From Cyprinodon diabolis (taxonomy: Eukaryota > Chordata > Actinopteri > Cyprinodontiformes > Cyprinodontidae), in contig CM060080.1 of the NCBI GenBank assembly GCA_030533445.1, positions 18,243,377-18,307,376 of the forward strand: a stretch of 64,000 nucleotides of DNA, read 5' to 3'. Positions within the stretch are counted from its first letter, which is position 1, and every line of letters starts with the position of its first letter. Made by a program: the position numbers and the translations under genes. The notes beneath the pieces are model-generated. The model saw only the letters and a program-made list of their open reading frames with translations. It was not told the origin of the DNA and did no database searches. Positions 1 through 36,827 of the stretch are shown here, piece by piece.

Positions 1-336
1 TATACTTTTTCATTTTAAAAGCTCCATTTTCAGTCCTCTCAGTTAATTTTTTGCTTATTTTAAAGGTATAATTACAGACACTCACTAATGAGGACTATGT
101 TTGCATTAACCAGGCTTTACGTATGACATGAAATTCTACACAAACTGGAGGAAGGATGGATGACAGATTAGTAAACAAGGAAACTTAAGAAAAAAATTTA
201 ACAATTTAATAAATCCTCTTGTAGAGAGAATTAACAAACAAGGCACTTGTCTTGTAAAAGATAAACAAAAAGGTCAGATACAGCTAACTAAAACAAAATA
301 CAATAACTGGAAATAATTTACAAATCTCATGGTCTG

Positions 337-339
<3 letters not shown>

Positions 340-422
<83 letters not shown>
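340..422. repeat. (TA)n microsatellite
   Basis: About 41 uninterrupted TA units are seen directly. Confidence 0.97.
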
Positions 423-426
<4 letters not shown>

Positions 427-1444
427 GAAAGACAAAAACATTTTACACTATTTTCTCTGGATAATTTTTTTGTGTTTATTTTTATTTATTTTATGATAGG
501 TGAAAACCCATCATAGGCTAATATTTATCAAAAGGAAATGTTTTTCTCCGGAAAAAATAATATATCTTTATTAAATTGTCCGGTTCCAATACCTTTATTA
601 CTCAACCACCTGTGGAAATCTTGCCAGGATTTCATACCTATATAGCAACTTAGAAACTAGCTTTCACAAAACATGGACGCTAATCTTAATTCGGATTCTG
701 ACTAAAGGACATTGAATCCAATTGTCGGCGTGTTGCAGATGTGTGAAGAATGAACATCGACCGCTTTCACCGATGAGCCCTTACGTGATTTGGTGGCGCC
801 ATCTTGAGGCGGTCAACAGGTCCGCACACTGTAATGTGTTGAGCAGGAACAGGATCAATTTTCATCTACTTTAAGTCGCTGAATATTGAACAAATTTTCA
901 CGGTTATTTATTTTCATTTTTTTGCAGAAAACAAAGACATTGTTCAGTATATTTAAATATTCTTATTGGGGCTAAGAGTAATAAAATACTCTGATAGGAT
1001 TTATGTATGTTGCAAAGCGAAGACATTATTTTTTTTTTTTTACTACCGGTATATACATAAACACATTTATACAGGTATACACAAATATATATACACATTT
1101 CTCTCACTCTATGTAAATATATCTATATATATATTTCTATATAGAGAGATATATGTCTCTCTCTATATATATAGATATATCTATAGATAAATATACTGTA
1201 AAAATGTCCACAGATTATATGTTTTTCAAAGGCACATTTATGTGCATTTTTGTCATTATATGTAAAACACTGTTCAGTACAGTATTTTATTTATTATTAT
1301 TTTTGTTAGGTTTTTGCAACTGTCAATTATTCTGTTATGTTTATACACTTTTTAAGGTCCATATCTGTGTGATCACCTTTGCTGTAATATTTTGCTGCTG
1401 TAACACCACAATTAACTCACTGTCGGACAATAAACGTATTTTCT

Positions 1445-1448
<4 letters not shown>

Positions 1449-1502
<54 letters not shown>
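1449..1502. repeat. (TA)n microsatellite
   Basis: A pure TA dinucleotide run of about 27 units. Confidence 0.95.
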
Positions 1503-1506
<4 letters not shown>

Positions 1507-2057
1507 CAATTTATGTTTTTCTGATAATTTAAAAACAGTAAGGTGATAGCTGCAGTTTTCATCTGCTAAATGTTTTTTCAAAACAAATAAAAGCTGCATT
1601 TATCAGTTTTTCTTGAGTTCTAATTCTGATTTTATAGGAAAGGGTAATTTTAAATTAAATTACGTCAGAAATTTGTAAAATTCCTAAATTATGAATGAGA
1701 AAGTCAATGCGGGGTCTACTCTTATGTGTATGTCTATGAAAGGATTGTTAAGTGGCTCCTGAGAACGGAGCATGCAGTCAGTGCTCCCCTATGTTTCCTC
1801 CTGAAATGAGTTCCACGTACTTCATAAAATCTAAACAGTTGGCAAATCGTATTTTTATTTTATTTTTTTTTTTTACATTCTTTTTAATTATCGTTACTTT
1901 GATAATTTTCTTGCACGCTGCACCGGAACGAAACCTACAGAGATCGCGCTTACATTTTACATTTAAATAAAAAAAAAAAAATTAATGAAAATCAGCGAGG
2001 TAACTGGTTTTAACTGGTATACCGGCCGCTCTCTTCACTATTTGAAGCAAGCGCTGA

Positions 2058-2122
2058 CCAATCAGTTGCCGTTTACGATTTGAGTGACAACCGTTTAGCC
2101 AATCGGGTTTAAGATATATAAA
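2058..2122 (+). promoter_or_regulatory. Beta-tubulin core promoter: two CCAAT boxes and a TATA box
   Basis: CCAAT occurs at 2058-2062 and again at 2099-2103, followed by TATATAAA at 2115-2122. The TATA box lies 95 bp before the tubulin start codon, so transcription should begin near 2145-2150 and give a 5' UTR of about 70 nt. Two CCAAT boxes 41 bp apart suit NF-Y-driven, proliferation-linked transcription. The transcription start is inferred. Confidence 0.7.
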
Positions 2123-2216
2123 TCGTTGAGCAACGTTTCTTAATCCTCAACGGGAGCACTACGCAGTAGGCAAAACGTTTTTCGTGAACTACCAGAACGC
2201 ATTTATTTCCATAAAA

Positions 2217-4928
<2,712 letters not shown>

Positions 4929-5582
4929 GCAGCCATCATGTTCGTTTTCCTCCAACTCAACAGTTAAAACCGGGGGAATTTTTTTTTGTTGTTGTTGCTC
5001 TGTTCAAGTTTAAATACTTCAATGTGATTCACATAGTTACTTGAGTTTATGGATTTTCTCGGGCCTACCTGTAGACCTGTTAAAATGTTTAAATGTTGTC
5101 TGGGAAATATTTTAAACCAGTAAAACTGACACTACTGGATTCACTTTGTATTAGATTTTTTTCCTGCTTCACAAAGGTAGACAGCAGCTTGACAAAGCCA
5201 TGATGGCAATTATTTTACATTTATATGGTATACTGCACAGCCAGGTATCGGGTAACGGGGCCAAAAAATTGGCATCGGCGCAACACTAGTTACGGAGCCC
5301 CTAAAGGGACATGGAGGGGAAAAAATAAACTTTTGCGAGATCCTGCAAAAGTATTGCGGGATCTCGCAATAGTTCTTTTTTTTCCCCCTCCTTGTCCTTT
5401 TAAGGGCTCTGTACTTTGTTCTCATTTGGCTTGTCATTTATTTCAACATTATTCAAGAGTTTTTATGCATGTAACTCCTCCAGTCAAATCTGGCTCATGG
5501 TGACTGTTTGCATAACTTCAAAGCTGCTAGTTCTGTTTTTTTGACAGCTTCTGAGATTAAAATATTTTCAAGGACAAATAAA
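4929..5582 (+). other. Beta-tubulin 3' UTR with poly(A) signals
   Basis: Non-coding sequence after the tubulin stop. A canonical AATAAA is at 5577-5582, with ATTAAA a few bases upstream. If that site is used, the 3' UTR is about 650 nt and includes the fold-back element at 5290-5414. An earlier AATAAA-like site near 5323 lies inside that element and could give a shorter transcript. Confidence 0.55.
5290..5414. repeat. Fold-back MITE in the tubulin 3' region
   Basis: Two arms of about 50 bp form an imperfect inverted repeat. The perfect inner arms are TTGCGAGATCC (5333-5343) and GGATCTCGCAA (5359-5369) around a 15-nt loop. The outer arms pair GGAGCCCCTAAAGGGACATGG-like sequence with its complement near 5388-5412. 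As RNA this would be a long hairpin. I could not fix the target-site duplication. Confidence 0.75.
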
Positions 5583-8500
5583 TAGTAGTTCCCTGAGCTG
5601 CAGTGCAATTGAACTTGGCTTTACAGTTGCTCATCTATTCGTTACTTCTCACTGTTATTAAAATTCAAATGAAGGTTTTTATTACCTATGTAAGTTTTTT
5701 TTTTTTTATTATATATGCCTCCTTTTACACAAGCTCCAGTAAAAATCTTACCCATCAATTTCTTTAATTTCAGCCTCTCAGGAGTAGATACACCAGAGGT
5801 GAGCAGGGCTGAGAGAGAAAAATTTTAAATTGGTAGAATGGAAAACTAAACTGTCATCTTGATGGTTCTTATGCCTTCTATCGATATAGATCTAAATACT
5901 AGTTTAGTGGAAAACATTTGAAATAAGCGCAGTTTCTAATAGTCGATGGAAAAACGTATTGGGTGCTACTGGTCTGGAAGACTTCATTGCTCCATATTTG
6001 TCAGTCAAATTAACCCCATATGAAAATGAACAGGCTGTGAATGCTCTTCATTCTCATTTTACTCTTCAGATTTTTTAATATCACAATTTAAGCTGACTGG
6101 AAACCGAAAACTGGTATATCTGTAATCTTTGAAAATGGTATATAAAGAACTTGAAATGGAGTATGAAAATAACTTTATTTTCAGGGTTGGTAAATGTGGA
6201 AAGCTTGCATTTCAATAACTGGATTTCCAAGGTACAAAGCCTAGTCTGACTCATGGTTTCTGTACAATTGTGTTCATCTGGACACGCTAGTTTGCTTATC
6301 AAATGTTTACCATTTCAACAAAGTTTCCTGGTAAAATAAGTGATTTTTATTTTACATTTTAATGCAGTGCTGGTTCTAACTGCACAAAATACTGGTCATT
6401 TCAGGGAATGCATAAGAACTTTTCATACAGCAACATTTGCTGACTCACTTTCGGAAAACTGGATGTTTGGCATCAAGAGAACTAACGAATATTAAACGGT
6501 AAGAACCAAATGGTCTAACATTAAACCATAGCTTATAAATGAAAATAGCAGTAAAAAGGTGCCAACAAACTTAAATTTATGAAAGGGAGGCACAAAAGAA
6601 AAATTTCGATTTTAAAAGGGAATTAAACAGGGTGTGGTTGAAAGAGTCACTGAGAATAACTCGAAAATGCAATAAAATACTGTATAACAAAATGTAATTT
6701 CTGTGACAGAATTTCTAATGAGTTACCCGGAGAAATATTCAAATTTTATATATAGAAAGTGCTGAAAGAAAGTGGGGGACATTTCTTAAACAGAAGATCT
6801 AAAGAAAATAACGACAAAACAAGCTAAAACATTATTTATTAGATGAGTTGTCTCCAAAAAATATTGCTGTCTCTTGTCCCAAGTCCCTCAGCTGCATCCG
6901 ATCACTCATGTTCCTGCTAAACCTATCAGACCATGATGCGGTTAAACATTCCCTGTTGGATGGTGGGGTCCAGCAGCTGGGAAGTGAACCAGCAAAACAC
7001 TGGGAAAAAATTGAAATCTAGTTAAGTCATTTTTTCTTAAAATAAGTGTATTTGTTCTTGGATTGGGGAGGTAAAAGACACATTTTGCCAATGGAATAAG
7101 ACAATTTACACCTTAAATAAGAAAACATAATTGCATTGTCTTATATCAAGTGCATGTTATCTAATTATCTTATTTTAAGAGTAAAAATACTCATTCCATT
7201 GGCAAACTTATCTCATTTACCCACTCAAATTAAGGGTAAATACACTTAATTTAAGACACTTATTTCTCGATCACTTTTCCAGTGAAGTTGTTGATATCCG
7301 AATGGGGTATAAATATGATGGAAAACAGCACCTTACTATCTATTCAAAACAGAACATTAGATAAAAGTGGAGCAGAACTTTGTCATAAATCAATAAATGC
7401 AATTTATTTAGTATACAAATTTCCTCAGATGTACCTGTATGTTGAATTAAAGTACACTCACCAAACTCCCCAGAGACTTTAACAGGAAGTGTATGTTGGT
7501 TAGTTGAGATTAGGACCGATCTTTTTAAAAACAACCAGGTGGGTTTTATCTAAGATAAAGCTTTATATGGCAAAAATTCTGCAGGGTCTGTGACAATGTG
7601 CTGTCTGTTATCCTGTGGACTTCTTTCCCTTTAATATACATGGGAACGGTGCTACACTTCACATCAGCATAATGTTAAATCACAACTGGCAGTTTCTACC
7701 ATATAATTGTCTCTTTAAACAGGGTAATAATACAAACTTTGGGCCAAATCAACAGAAAATATCAACACACTTAACTGAATTAAAGCTATTTTATAGTTGA
7801 CTAAATTGCTTTCTCAGGGTTTAACAGAGGAATATAATACTTCTGTGTTCAGTTTCAAACCCTGCAGGCTGAAGCCAGCCCAACCCAACAAATAAATTGG
7901 CCTCACCCTGGTAAAATCTATCTCCTTGATTCTTTAAACAATCAGGGCTGTTGGAGGGGGAAAAAAAATACAAAGACCACATGTTGATTTCTGCTAAACA
8001 GCAGACTGAGTGTCTGTGTGCCTCTCTGGAGGTCTCACCATCTAGAGAGGTCATATAGTTGTACTGGACTCTGCAGAGGGTTGGCTTCCATTATGTCTCC
8101 ATCCTTCTGTTGATTTCTCAGCCGCTCTGATAGCAAGATATCGCAAACTCAGACATCTCGCTTTTAAAACGCACAGGATGATACTGTATTAAAAAGGAAA
8201 ATTGCCAACGTGTGACCCCGAGGGAGAGAACTTTATTCTGAGAAAGTTAGAATTTATTAGTCTTTTTTTGGGGTGACTTTTTTCTTTACTTTTTTTAATG
8301 GTCTTAATTCTCTTCCGTAGGTGACAGGACAACCACACAGTGTGAGAAATCTAGAGTAAAGCATTGAAAAATATCAAAAAGCAATCCTGGGGCAGAGGGG
8401 GTAGAGCTTTCCCTTCCAGAGGGACAAAAACCCTGAACATACAGATAATGCTACAACTTAATAATTGAAATCAAAGATTAATCATATGTTAGAATGTTAT

Positions 8501-8820
8501 AGTCAAAGTCCAGACCTAAATTCAACTGATCATCAGTGACAAGAATTGAAAACAAAGACTCTAAATGTGCAAAAGCTTGATAAAAATTAAAGAGGGATGC
8601 CGCACTTTGTATTTGTTTTGTTTAAAAATAACTTTTAAGGTTTGTGAATGTACTTGGAAATCACTGAGTGTCAAGTAGCTCAGAACCTCCCTTCATCAGC
8701 GTCAGTCTAAATTTACATCTAGAGCAACAGGATGGAGGCGAGCAGGAAAATAAAAACTATGCTAATGAGAGTAATTTGTTGTCTCATCCTGCAGATGCAT
8801 TACATTTTAAATTAGGTTCT
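5583..8820. other. Intergenic region between tubulin and the zmym4 relic
   Basis: AT-rich, no supportable gene. It contains one clear hAT-like MITE (6999-7285). The remaining open frames are short and have no recognisable motifs. Confidence 0.6.
6999..7285. mobile_element. Non-autonomous MITE, hAT-like
   Basis: Terminal inverted repeats CACTGGGAAAA (left) and TTTTCCAGTG (right), with subterminal inverted matches around AATAAGTGTATTT / AAATACACTTAATTT. It is about 290 bp with no coding capacity. I did not find a clean target-site duplication, so the superfamily is an inference. Confidence 0.6.
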
Positions 8821-8829
8821 TAAATGGGC

Positions 8830-9600
8830 ACATTTGACTTCTAAGCATCAGAATGAGCGAGGTCACCTTTCTGATCAGAGCCAGATGTCGCCATGCTTCT
8901 TTTATACTGGATGTAACAGACATTTCTGACTGCCCTGTGCGGTTTGAAGTGTCAGCAGAAGTTGGAGAAAGAGAGGCATTGGTGATCTGCAAGGGTGATG
9001 AGGTGTAGGTTCTTTGTGCCGAAGAAAAGTAGCGTGTTAAGCAACACTATGGGCAAATAGGCACCCAGCTGCTTGCATTTCCACATGCAAAACTTCTGGA
9101 CACAGGAGAGAACACTTCCTGAAGGAAGAAATTGAAATGCTGGGATCAATTGAAGTTTGGTTTGAGTTCATCTTCAGTGATGCCAGTGCTGCTTGTTTGC
9201 AGCCAAGGGCTCCAGAGTTGATCTCGCGTGAGACGGTAAAGTAGAGCTCATCTGGGAAAAATGTTTTCTACCTGCCCCTTCATGAACAGATACTGTGGAC
9301 AGAAAAGATGGACCAGATCAGATCAAACTGCAAACCACTGCAAAGTTTGCATACCTATTATATCTCCAGACAGAGGCCAAAGACACTTTCAAGCCTGTAG
9401 GGCTCTATATTAGGCCTTCAGACTTCTCTGATGAAGTAAGGCAGAGCAGAGCAAATCTCAGCAGAGTTGTACGATCTCCTCCTTCGAAACTAAACTAATG
9501 GCTGTGATTGGTTGGATCCATGTTGGTTTGTTAGACCCAGCTCCTCCAGGCTTTGGCCCCATACAGATGGTTGATTCTGGAGGAGGGGGAATAACTGGCA
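8830..9600 (-). pseudogene. Relic of the zmym4 C-terminal DUF3504 (Crypton-derived) exons
   Basis: Degenerate coding sequence of the ZMYM2/3/4-type C-terminal domain, in the gene's own orientation and downstream of its current last exon. Reading 3' along the minus strand I see LYGAKAWRSWV (about 9570) followed by a stop. Next comes EICSALPYFIREV, stop, RPNIEPYRLESVFGLCLEI, stop, stop, and an intact-looking GTATGC donor (about 9450-9350). An acceptor at 9294-9293 is followed by YLFMKGQVENIF with a frameshift (about 9292-9245), then CKQLGAYLPIVLLNTLLFF (about 9090-9030) and a stop after SFSNFC. These match human ZMYM4 motifs such as YGVNAWKNWV, QFIQEVRRPNGEKY, YLFENGRIDNIF and CKQLGAYSPIVLLNTLLFF as I remember them. 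The stops fit C-to-T changes (CAA, CAG or CGA to TAA, TAG or TGA). It cannot encode the domain now. Confidence 0.85.
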
Positions 9601-10780
9601 CACTTTGATTAGCAGAACCAATTCAACCCAGGAGGGACCGATTGTGAACTCTATGCGGTGCCACACCACATGACTCTGTCCCCTTAAATGTAAGAGAAGA
9701 GAAATTCCCTGCACATTTATTTAAATAAGTTAGTATCATTCTGAAGTTGGAAAATAAATTTTTTCCCCATCTTCGTTTTCCTCAGATCAGAAACCAACCA
9801 TAAACATAAGTTCATTGTTTCAAAAAGTCCCTGATGTCTCAGAAGTATATGGAGTAAAGTTGTCACCAACTCTGCAGATATGTGTTCTTCTGAGGTTATC
9901 AAAGTTTATTGTGGTGTTACCAAAGAGTTGGAAGAATAAAACCTTTTTTTTTTCCTTCTATATATTTGACGATTTTAGTTGAAGTAAATTATGACAAACC
10001 AAAACCTCCTATCTTCAAATAAAAAAAAAATGTATGAAAGTGAATGTTGCAAAACGGCTCTGCTCTTTGTAAATTACACTGGTTTTGCCCTTTGACACAC
10101 ACACACACACACACAATCATTTGGCGTATCTACCCTAACTTAATGCAAAAATCCTAATTCAAATGCAGGCAAACTAGGTCCTCACAGAGATATTCAGATT
10201 TGCTCTGCAGTAAGTACAAAGTCTATTCACCTGGTGCCAAAAAAACCAAAACCTAAAATAGTGAATCAGTTGGGTACAGCACTTTAAGTTCCCAGCAAAG
10301 TGGATTGTTAAGGAAACATAAACATATTTGGGTAAGACAAGATATTCAGAAGTTTAAACTGCTGATGCATCTAAAAGTGCAGTACGGCACCCGTTTTCTC
10401 CATTTGGAACCCACTCTGGATCTTTTCACAGCTTGATGAGGAACAGACGAATCCTGACCTGTTGATTTTGTGAGCAAAAACAACAAAACATTTTTTTTAT
10501 ACCTGAATCAATTGTTTTGAAATAGGGTTATGTTCATAATCATGCATGATTTGATAACTCACCAGGTCGGAGGTCAGCGTTCAGATTAAGCATAGGTGAA
10601 GAGGGAGGCCGATCTTTGGTGCAGTAGGTAGTTTGATGAAAGATTCAGCGGTCTGACTTTGGTTGTCACACTCATGATCCGCTGGTTCTGTCCTTTTGTC
10701 CTATCTGCCTGAAGCAGAGTAGTCTGTGCTGCTGTGTGACCAAATCATGTTTGCTTTGTATGATTAAAAACTTAAGTCTT

Positions 10781-10975
10781 GGTAGTGGCCTAGTAAAAAT
10801 GGCATAGAGCTTCAACACTGAGGTTGTGAGTTCAAAACCCATTCACACAGTTTTTTTCTGGGTCCATAAGCAAAAGAGACCCTTAACCCCACATCGCTCC
10901 CCGGGCGCCGCAAATGGCAGCCCACTGCTACCAAAAGGGATGGGTTAAATGCAGATATTGAATTTCGTCTAATCT
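10781..10975 (+). mobile_element. tRNA-derived SINE, V-SINE/AFC-like
   Basis: A pol III B-box-like stretch (GGTTGTGAGTTCAAAACCC, 10822-10840) is followed by the conserved core of this superfamily: CCTTAACCCC, CTCCCCGGGCGCCG, GGCAGCCCACTGCT and GGGATGGGTTAAATGCAGA. The head is eroded. A truncated relative lies in antisense at 51560-51700. Confidence 0.85.
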
Positions 10976-11050
10976 ATTAATGTAAGCTACAAGTTTATAT
11001 TCTATGATCATAAAAAACATTTATGATCATTTAGCTTACATCAATAGATT
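10971..11050. repeat. 80-bp palindromic hairpin
   Basis: Arms AATCTATTAATGTAAGCTA and its near-perfect complement TAGCTTACATCAATAGATT enclose a second pair, ATGATCATAAA / TTTATGATCAT. It abuts the SINE 3' end. Confidence 0.8.
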
Positions 11051-14000
11051 ATTTTAATTTCTTTTCTAAAGGTTTTAATAACAGACATGCTTTTAGCAGT
11101 GATGTTTATTCTTCTGATTTCCAGTCATGGTCCACCTACAAAACACACTTCTTTATTGGATGTACTTATAAGTTGATCTGGATAAAAATCCTAAACCCTA
11201 AAATTTCTATACTTTACTTATATCTATACTGAAAGCAGATTAATTTTCTTTTTTTCCCTCTTTTCTATCTGTGCAGCGGCTTGTTTAACAACCTTGCATA
11301 GCAGTTGCAATCAGCACCGGAATCTGGAAGAAGAGGAAAATTCCAGCTCCAGAGTCTCAGTCATAACACCTGGTACTCTATTTCATCAAAGTGAAAAAGT
11401 CACATACCAGCATGGGTATCATTAATGTAACACGTACTGGAAGTACATGATCATAGGCACTGGAACCATTAACACCTTAATGCTTTTCTTACACCTGGTA
11501 GTTAAAATAAGGGTACAGGGAAAAAGAGGATGATTAGTTGATATTTAAAAAACTGCATGCATTGATCTTACAAGTAATCAATAACTTCAAGCAACTTAAA
11601 ATTATCACCATTAAAAAATAACAAAATGTTAGTGTAAAAATATAAAAAAAATATTTCGACCTTAATTTAAAAGCAATTCAATTAAACATATTAAAATGTC
11701 AGTTTTATTTTGACTAACAAGCCTTAATGAAACTTAGAATTTAAGGGGTTTTTTTGTTTTTACATTATTTATTGCTTTCAATGTGTTGCACTTTAATTGA
11801 AATCGATTGAAATCACCTAAAATGCAATAATTTTATTTAGCCAGCTGATGTCACTCCTCATACTTATCCGCTTTGGGATGCCAGACTTCCTTTTATTCAC
11901 CAGTTACTTAAAATTAATGTTAAATAATTTCCATAGTAAAATTATAGTTAAAACTAAAAATGGACACTTTTTTTTTCCAAAAACAATTTATTGAGACTAT
12001 TTAAACATTTTTTTTTTTATTATTTACGTAGGAACAAGTCCCCAGCTAAAATATTTGATGTCAAAAGTAAACTTTACCATTTGAATACAAAGCTGGAGTA
12101 AATTCTGATGCATTAGTGGGAAGGTGCTGCAAAGACTTCCCTGTAACTTGAATGGTCATAGTGTAACAACAGAAACACATCAACTTTAGCAAGAAGTTGA
12201 CTTTAAATCACAGGTGACAGTCTGTGTTTGATGCACAACTTCAAACTTTTCGGTTCCAGCTCAGATTAAACAATCTATTCGGCAATTTGACATTTAGAGA
12301 CTCCCGGTTAGGATTCATTCGTAACTTAACACGTGGATTATGGATGAAAAGAACAATTCCACACACAAACCAATTTTCTGTAAAATTCAGCAAAGCTCAC
12401 CATACATTAGTGTTAAGCATGACAGGGAACCAATTTAACACTTAAATAGTTCTTAGAAAATAAACATGGCACAGGGCAAACAACTGGATGAAAAAAAAAA
12501 AAAAAAGCTCACCAAAAGCTGAATTAAAATGTTGTCCTTTTTAAAGGAAACATGTAATAATTTTTAAATGTGTGCACTTAAAGGATGACATAAAATAAGT
12601 AAGAGCTGACAATGCACCATAACAGACATTTGAAGTGTTGATGTGTTCAGACATTTTCATGAGGTATTCAATTTATTATATCTTACAGTAGGCTCTGAGA
12701 ATCTAGGAAGCCCTTCAAGTATTTCGCCCTCAACCGTTAAATGTTAATAAAAACTATGCTTACAATACAGCGAACCATGGAGATCCTGTCCCAAGCAGAG
12801 TGGAGACCAAATACTGCAAACTTAATAACAGGGTTCCTACATATGCTTTTCATTTCAGAACTCAAGAATTTACAGAGAAAAGTGTCCTAATAAATACAAA
12901 TGATGGGAGCTTCTACAGCTTTCACACAGTTAGGGGTTCAGTAGAAGTGAGGAACAAAATAAAGCTCTACATCTGTGCAAAAACCCACTTTATAGAGCAA
13001 TGATTTACTGCCAAAGTATGAATATTTATGTGTACACTATAAAACAAATGGGAATAGAAATTATTTGACTGTCTAGAAACCAATCTGTTCTCTTGCGTAT
13101 ATTATTTATTGAGCATACAACTAATTTATTTTTCTCATTATCTTCAAAGGTTTTGTGGTGATAATTGCTAAGGATAAAATTCTATTGTTCTGATCCTTTA
13201 TATCAGAATACAATGAGCTCATTCTGGTGAGATCAGAAGTTAAAATGGATTAAGATCATTTTGTTATACTGAAAAATCTTTATTAGATCTAATGATTTCC
13301 CAAGATTATTTCCTCCCAAAACCTAATTGTTAAATTTGGTCAATGTTTTAATACTGGTATATTCTGCTGTGCTAATCAAACTTTACTGCAAAGCTTTATC
13401 ACAAAGGGGATCTCACTAAGCCTTGCATTGCAAATGGTTTGACAATTTCATATTAAGGTGGCAAGATCCTACACTTCTTTATAGTGATGATGGTTCAATT
13501 CTTAAGATCTTTTGCTGCAAATATTGTAGCATTTTAAGCCCTATAAAAACAGAATTCTAAATCTTTAGCTTTAAAATCCTTCTTTCACAACTTTAACAGT
13601 GATGCATTTGATTAGGGCTGGATTCCTTATATCCTTTTGTTGTCCTACACTCTGGAAAGTTCTCATTTTCAGGAAGGCTTTTCCTCAGGAATCCAAAGAG
13701 TTTCAAAGCAGCAATATTTGCAGCCTCTCCAGGACACAAACGCTGGAAGATCTCCAGCTGATTTTACACCAACAGCATCTGGTTTGGAACTCTGTTGCAA
13801 ATAGTTCCAGTGATGCATTCAAATTTAATGGCTTAAAAAAATTAAGAGAGAATTGTTAAATTGGCTCACATCTATATTGTAAGCTTTTTATTGTAATTTT
13901 ACATACTATATAATACATCATTTATATACTATTAAGTGTAACGACACAAGGAATGAAAAGCTAACCAATCATTTATGCTATATTTGTGTTATATTAAAGA

Positions 14001-14512
14001 ATGTCTACTTTCAGTCAGCAATGCTGAGGAAAATCCCATCAAAATGTTTCTATTAGGTTATTTTTTTTAACTGGCTTCAAAATTCCTGTTATGTATGACC
14101 GGTTTATCAAATTACCTTTTTTTTTTTTTTTTTTAGTAAATTTGTTGGTCATATTTTCAATGAGGCGTCATGAGGAAAAAATTCTGCAAACTGCAGAATT
14201 TTGCAAAAAATGAAAAAATACATTCCTCATTTTCCAAAACTGTAGGATCCCTGTATTTATAAAATATATTTAAGATGAAGGAAAAAAAGAAAAACAGGCC
14301 TACACTGTGATTTGAGATCAGTACAGACTGAGTAGTGTGAAACCAAACTGGAATATTTAAAGATGCAGTTTTCAGCGCAGGAGGAAGGCTTCTGAAAGCA
14401 GCAGAGCAGGAAGCTGCAGAGAGAAACAAACTCAACCCCTGAAAGAAGTCAGTATGTATTCCCACTACTGAAGACAGCACATGAAAACGGCATCAATAAG
14501 CTTTAAAACAGG

Positions 14513-14518
14513 TTTATT
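14513..14518 (-). terminator. Poly(A) signal of the zmym4-piggyBac gene
   Basis: AATAAA on the minus strand, 23 nt past the TAA stop at 14541-14543. This supports 14.5 kb as the real 3' end of the gene rather than a skipped internal exon. Confidence 0.65.
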
Positions 14519-14540
14519 GGTGTAAGTTACAGTCTTTTGG

Positions 14541-35680
<21,140 letters not shown>

Positions 35681-36778
35681 GTTTTAATTATGCTGCAGAC
35701 ACCGCGCTTCCAGATGCCCTCCTCCTTTTCAATGGAGCGTCAAACGGAGCGCCAATAAAGATGCTACACTTGATCCAAATTACCTAGTTTAATTTTTTTC
35801 ATATAAGCAACATGGTAGTCCATAAAGCAACACAGATGCTGTATTTATTTATTGTATTATATTGGAATATAACAAGTTCTTGAACAACAAAAAAGCTTTA
35901 CCGTAACGCTCAGATGAAGTGCTCCTTGTTTTTGTTTTTTTTACCCCTGACGGTTTATATAAGTAAATAATACCTTTCTTGTATTTAAACTGACAAAATA
36001 TTTACTAAAATGTCTAATTACGGGAGCTCGGAGTTTCCTGAAACCAGTCTCTGGGTCTACAGGGTAACTTGGTTCATTTAAGGTATTCCGTTTTTCCAAC
36101 ACGCCCCAAATGCAACTTGAATGCAGGCTTAATCTCCTTTCTTCTCTGGTTTAATGGCGATTGGCAAACAACTCTAAAGGTAAATTACCGCCACCTACTG
36201 GAAAGGTGTGTGAACGACTGGCAAAATTTTAAATTAAGAATAATAAAACAAAACAAACAAACTCGCATACCATTAAATAAACAACCCTTTCTTATAATTC
36301 TAAATATACCAGTACAGATTTTACACTTATGCTACGTTCACACCGGATGCAACAGGCGCAGCAAAATCGCGTCTTCTGCAGCAAAAATGAAGCAGCAGAA
36401 GCGATTTTGCTGCTCTTGCTGCAGTGGGACGCTTTATGAAAATGTTGGTTCAGTGGTATTATGTGATGCACTTTGGAAACAGGAAATGAGCTCCTGGTCT
36501 AATGCACCATCTGATTAGAGAAACCTGTTCAAAGACTTACTTTCACTTATTATTTAGGTAGCACACACATATTCCTTATATTTTATTCTTACCCTTATCT
36601 TATTTTATTCTTATCCTTATTTAATTCATTTTCTTCCCGCAAGGGATTATTAAAGTAAATAGAGTGATTCTGATTAATGAATCCCTTTGGCAGAAAACAA
36701 ATGATCCATTTTAATCTAGATTAATTCCAAGATAACAGTGAGATTAATCTAGATTTAAAAAAAATTATCTATGCCCAC

Positions 36779-36827
<49 letters not shown>

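Larger units (their letters stand above)
1..2040. other. AT-rich non-coding stretch upstream of beta-tubulin
   Basis: I see no supportable gene here. It holds two long (TA)n tracts, a patch of mixed TA/CA/CT-rich microsatellite at about 1040-1200, and otherwise unremarkable AT-rich DNA. The open frames in this stretch are low-complexity and run into the dinucleotide repeats, so I do not call them. Confidence 0.6.
9720..14480. other. Non-coding spacer between the zmym4 relic and the zmym4 last exon
   Basis: No gene that I can support. Contents recognised are one tRNA-derived SINE (10781-10975), a palindromic hairpin at its 3' end, and poly-A/T tracts. If zmym4 once ran through to the relic at 9.6 kb, this is former intron sequence. 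Confidence 0.6.

Noticed and set aside
1153..1524. 123-codon open frame
   Set aside because: It runs through the (TA)n tract and reads as alternating Tyr-Ile; a low-complexity artefact.
36069..36518. 149-codon open frame upstream of the zinc-finger gene
   Set aside because: Crosses a MITE-like fragment, has no recognisable domain and no splice or promoter support.
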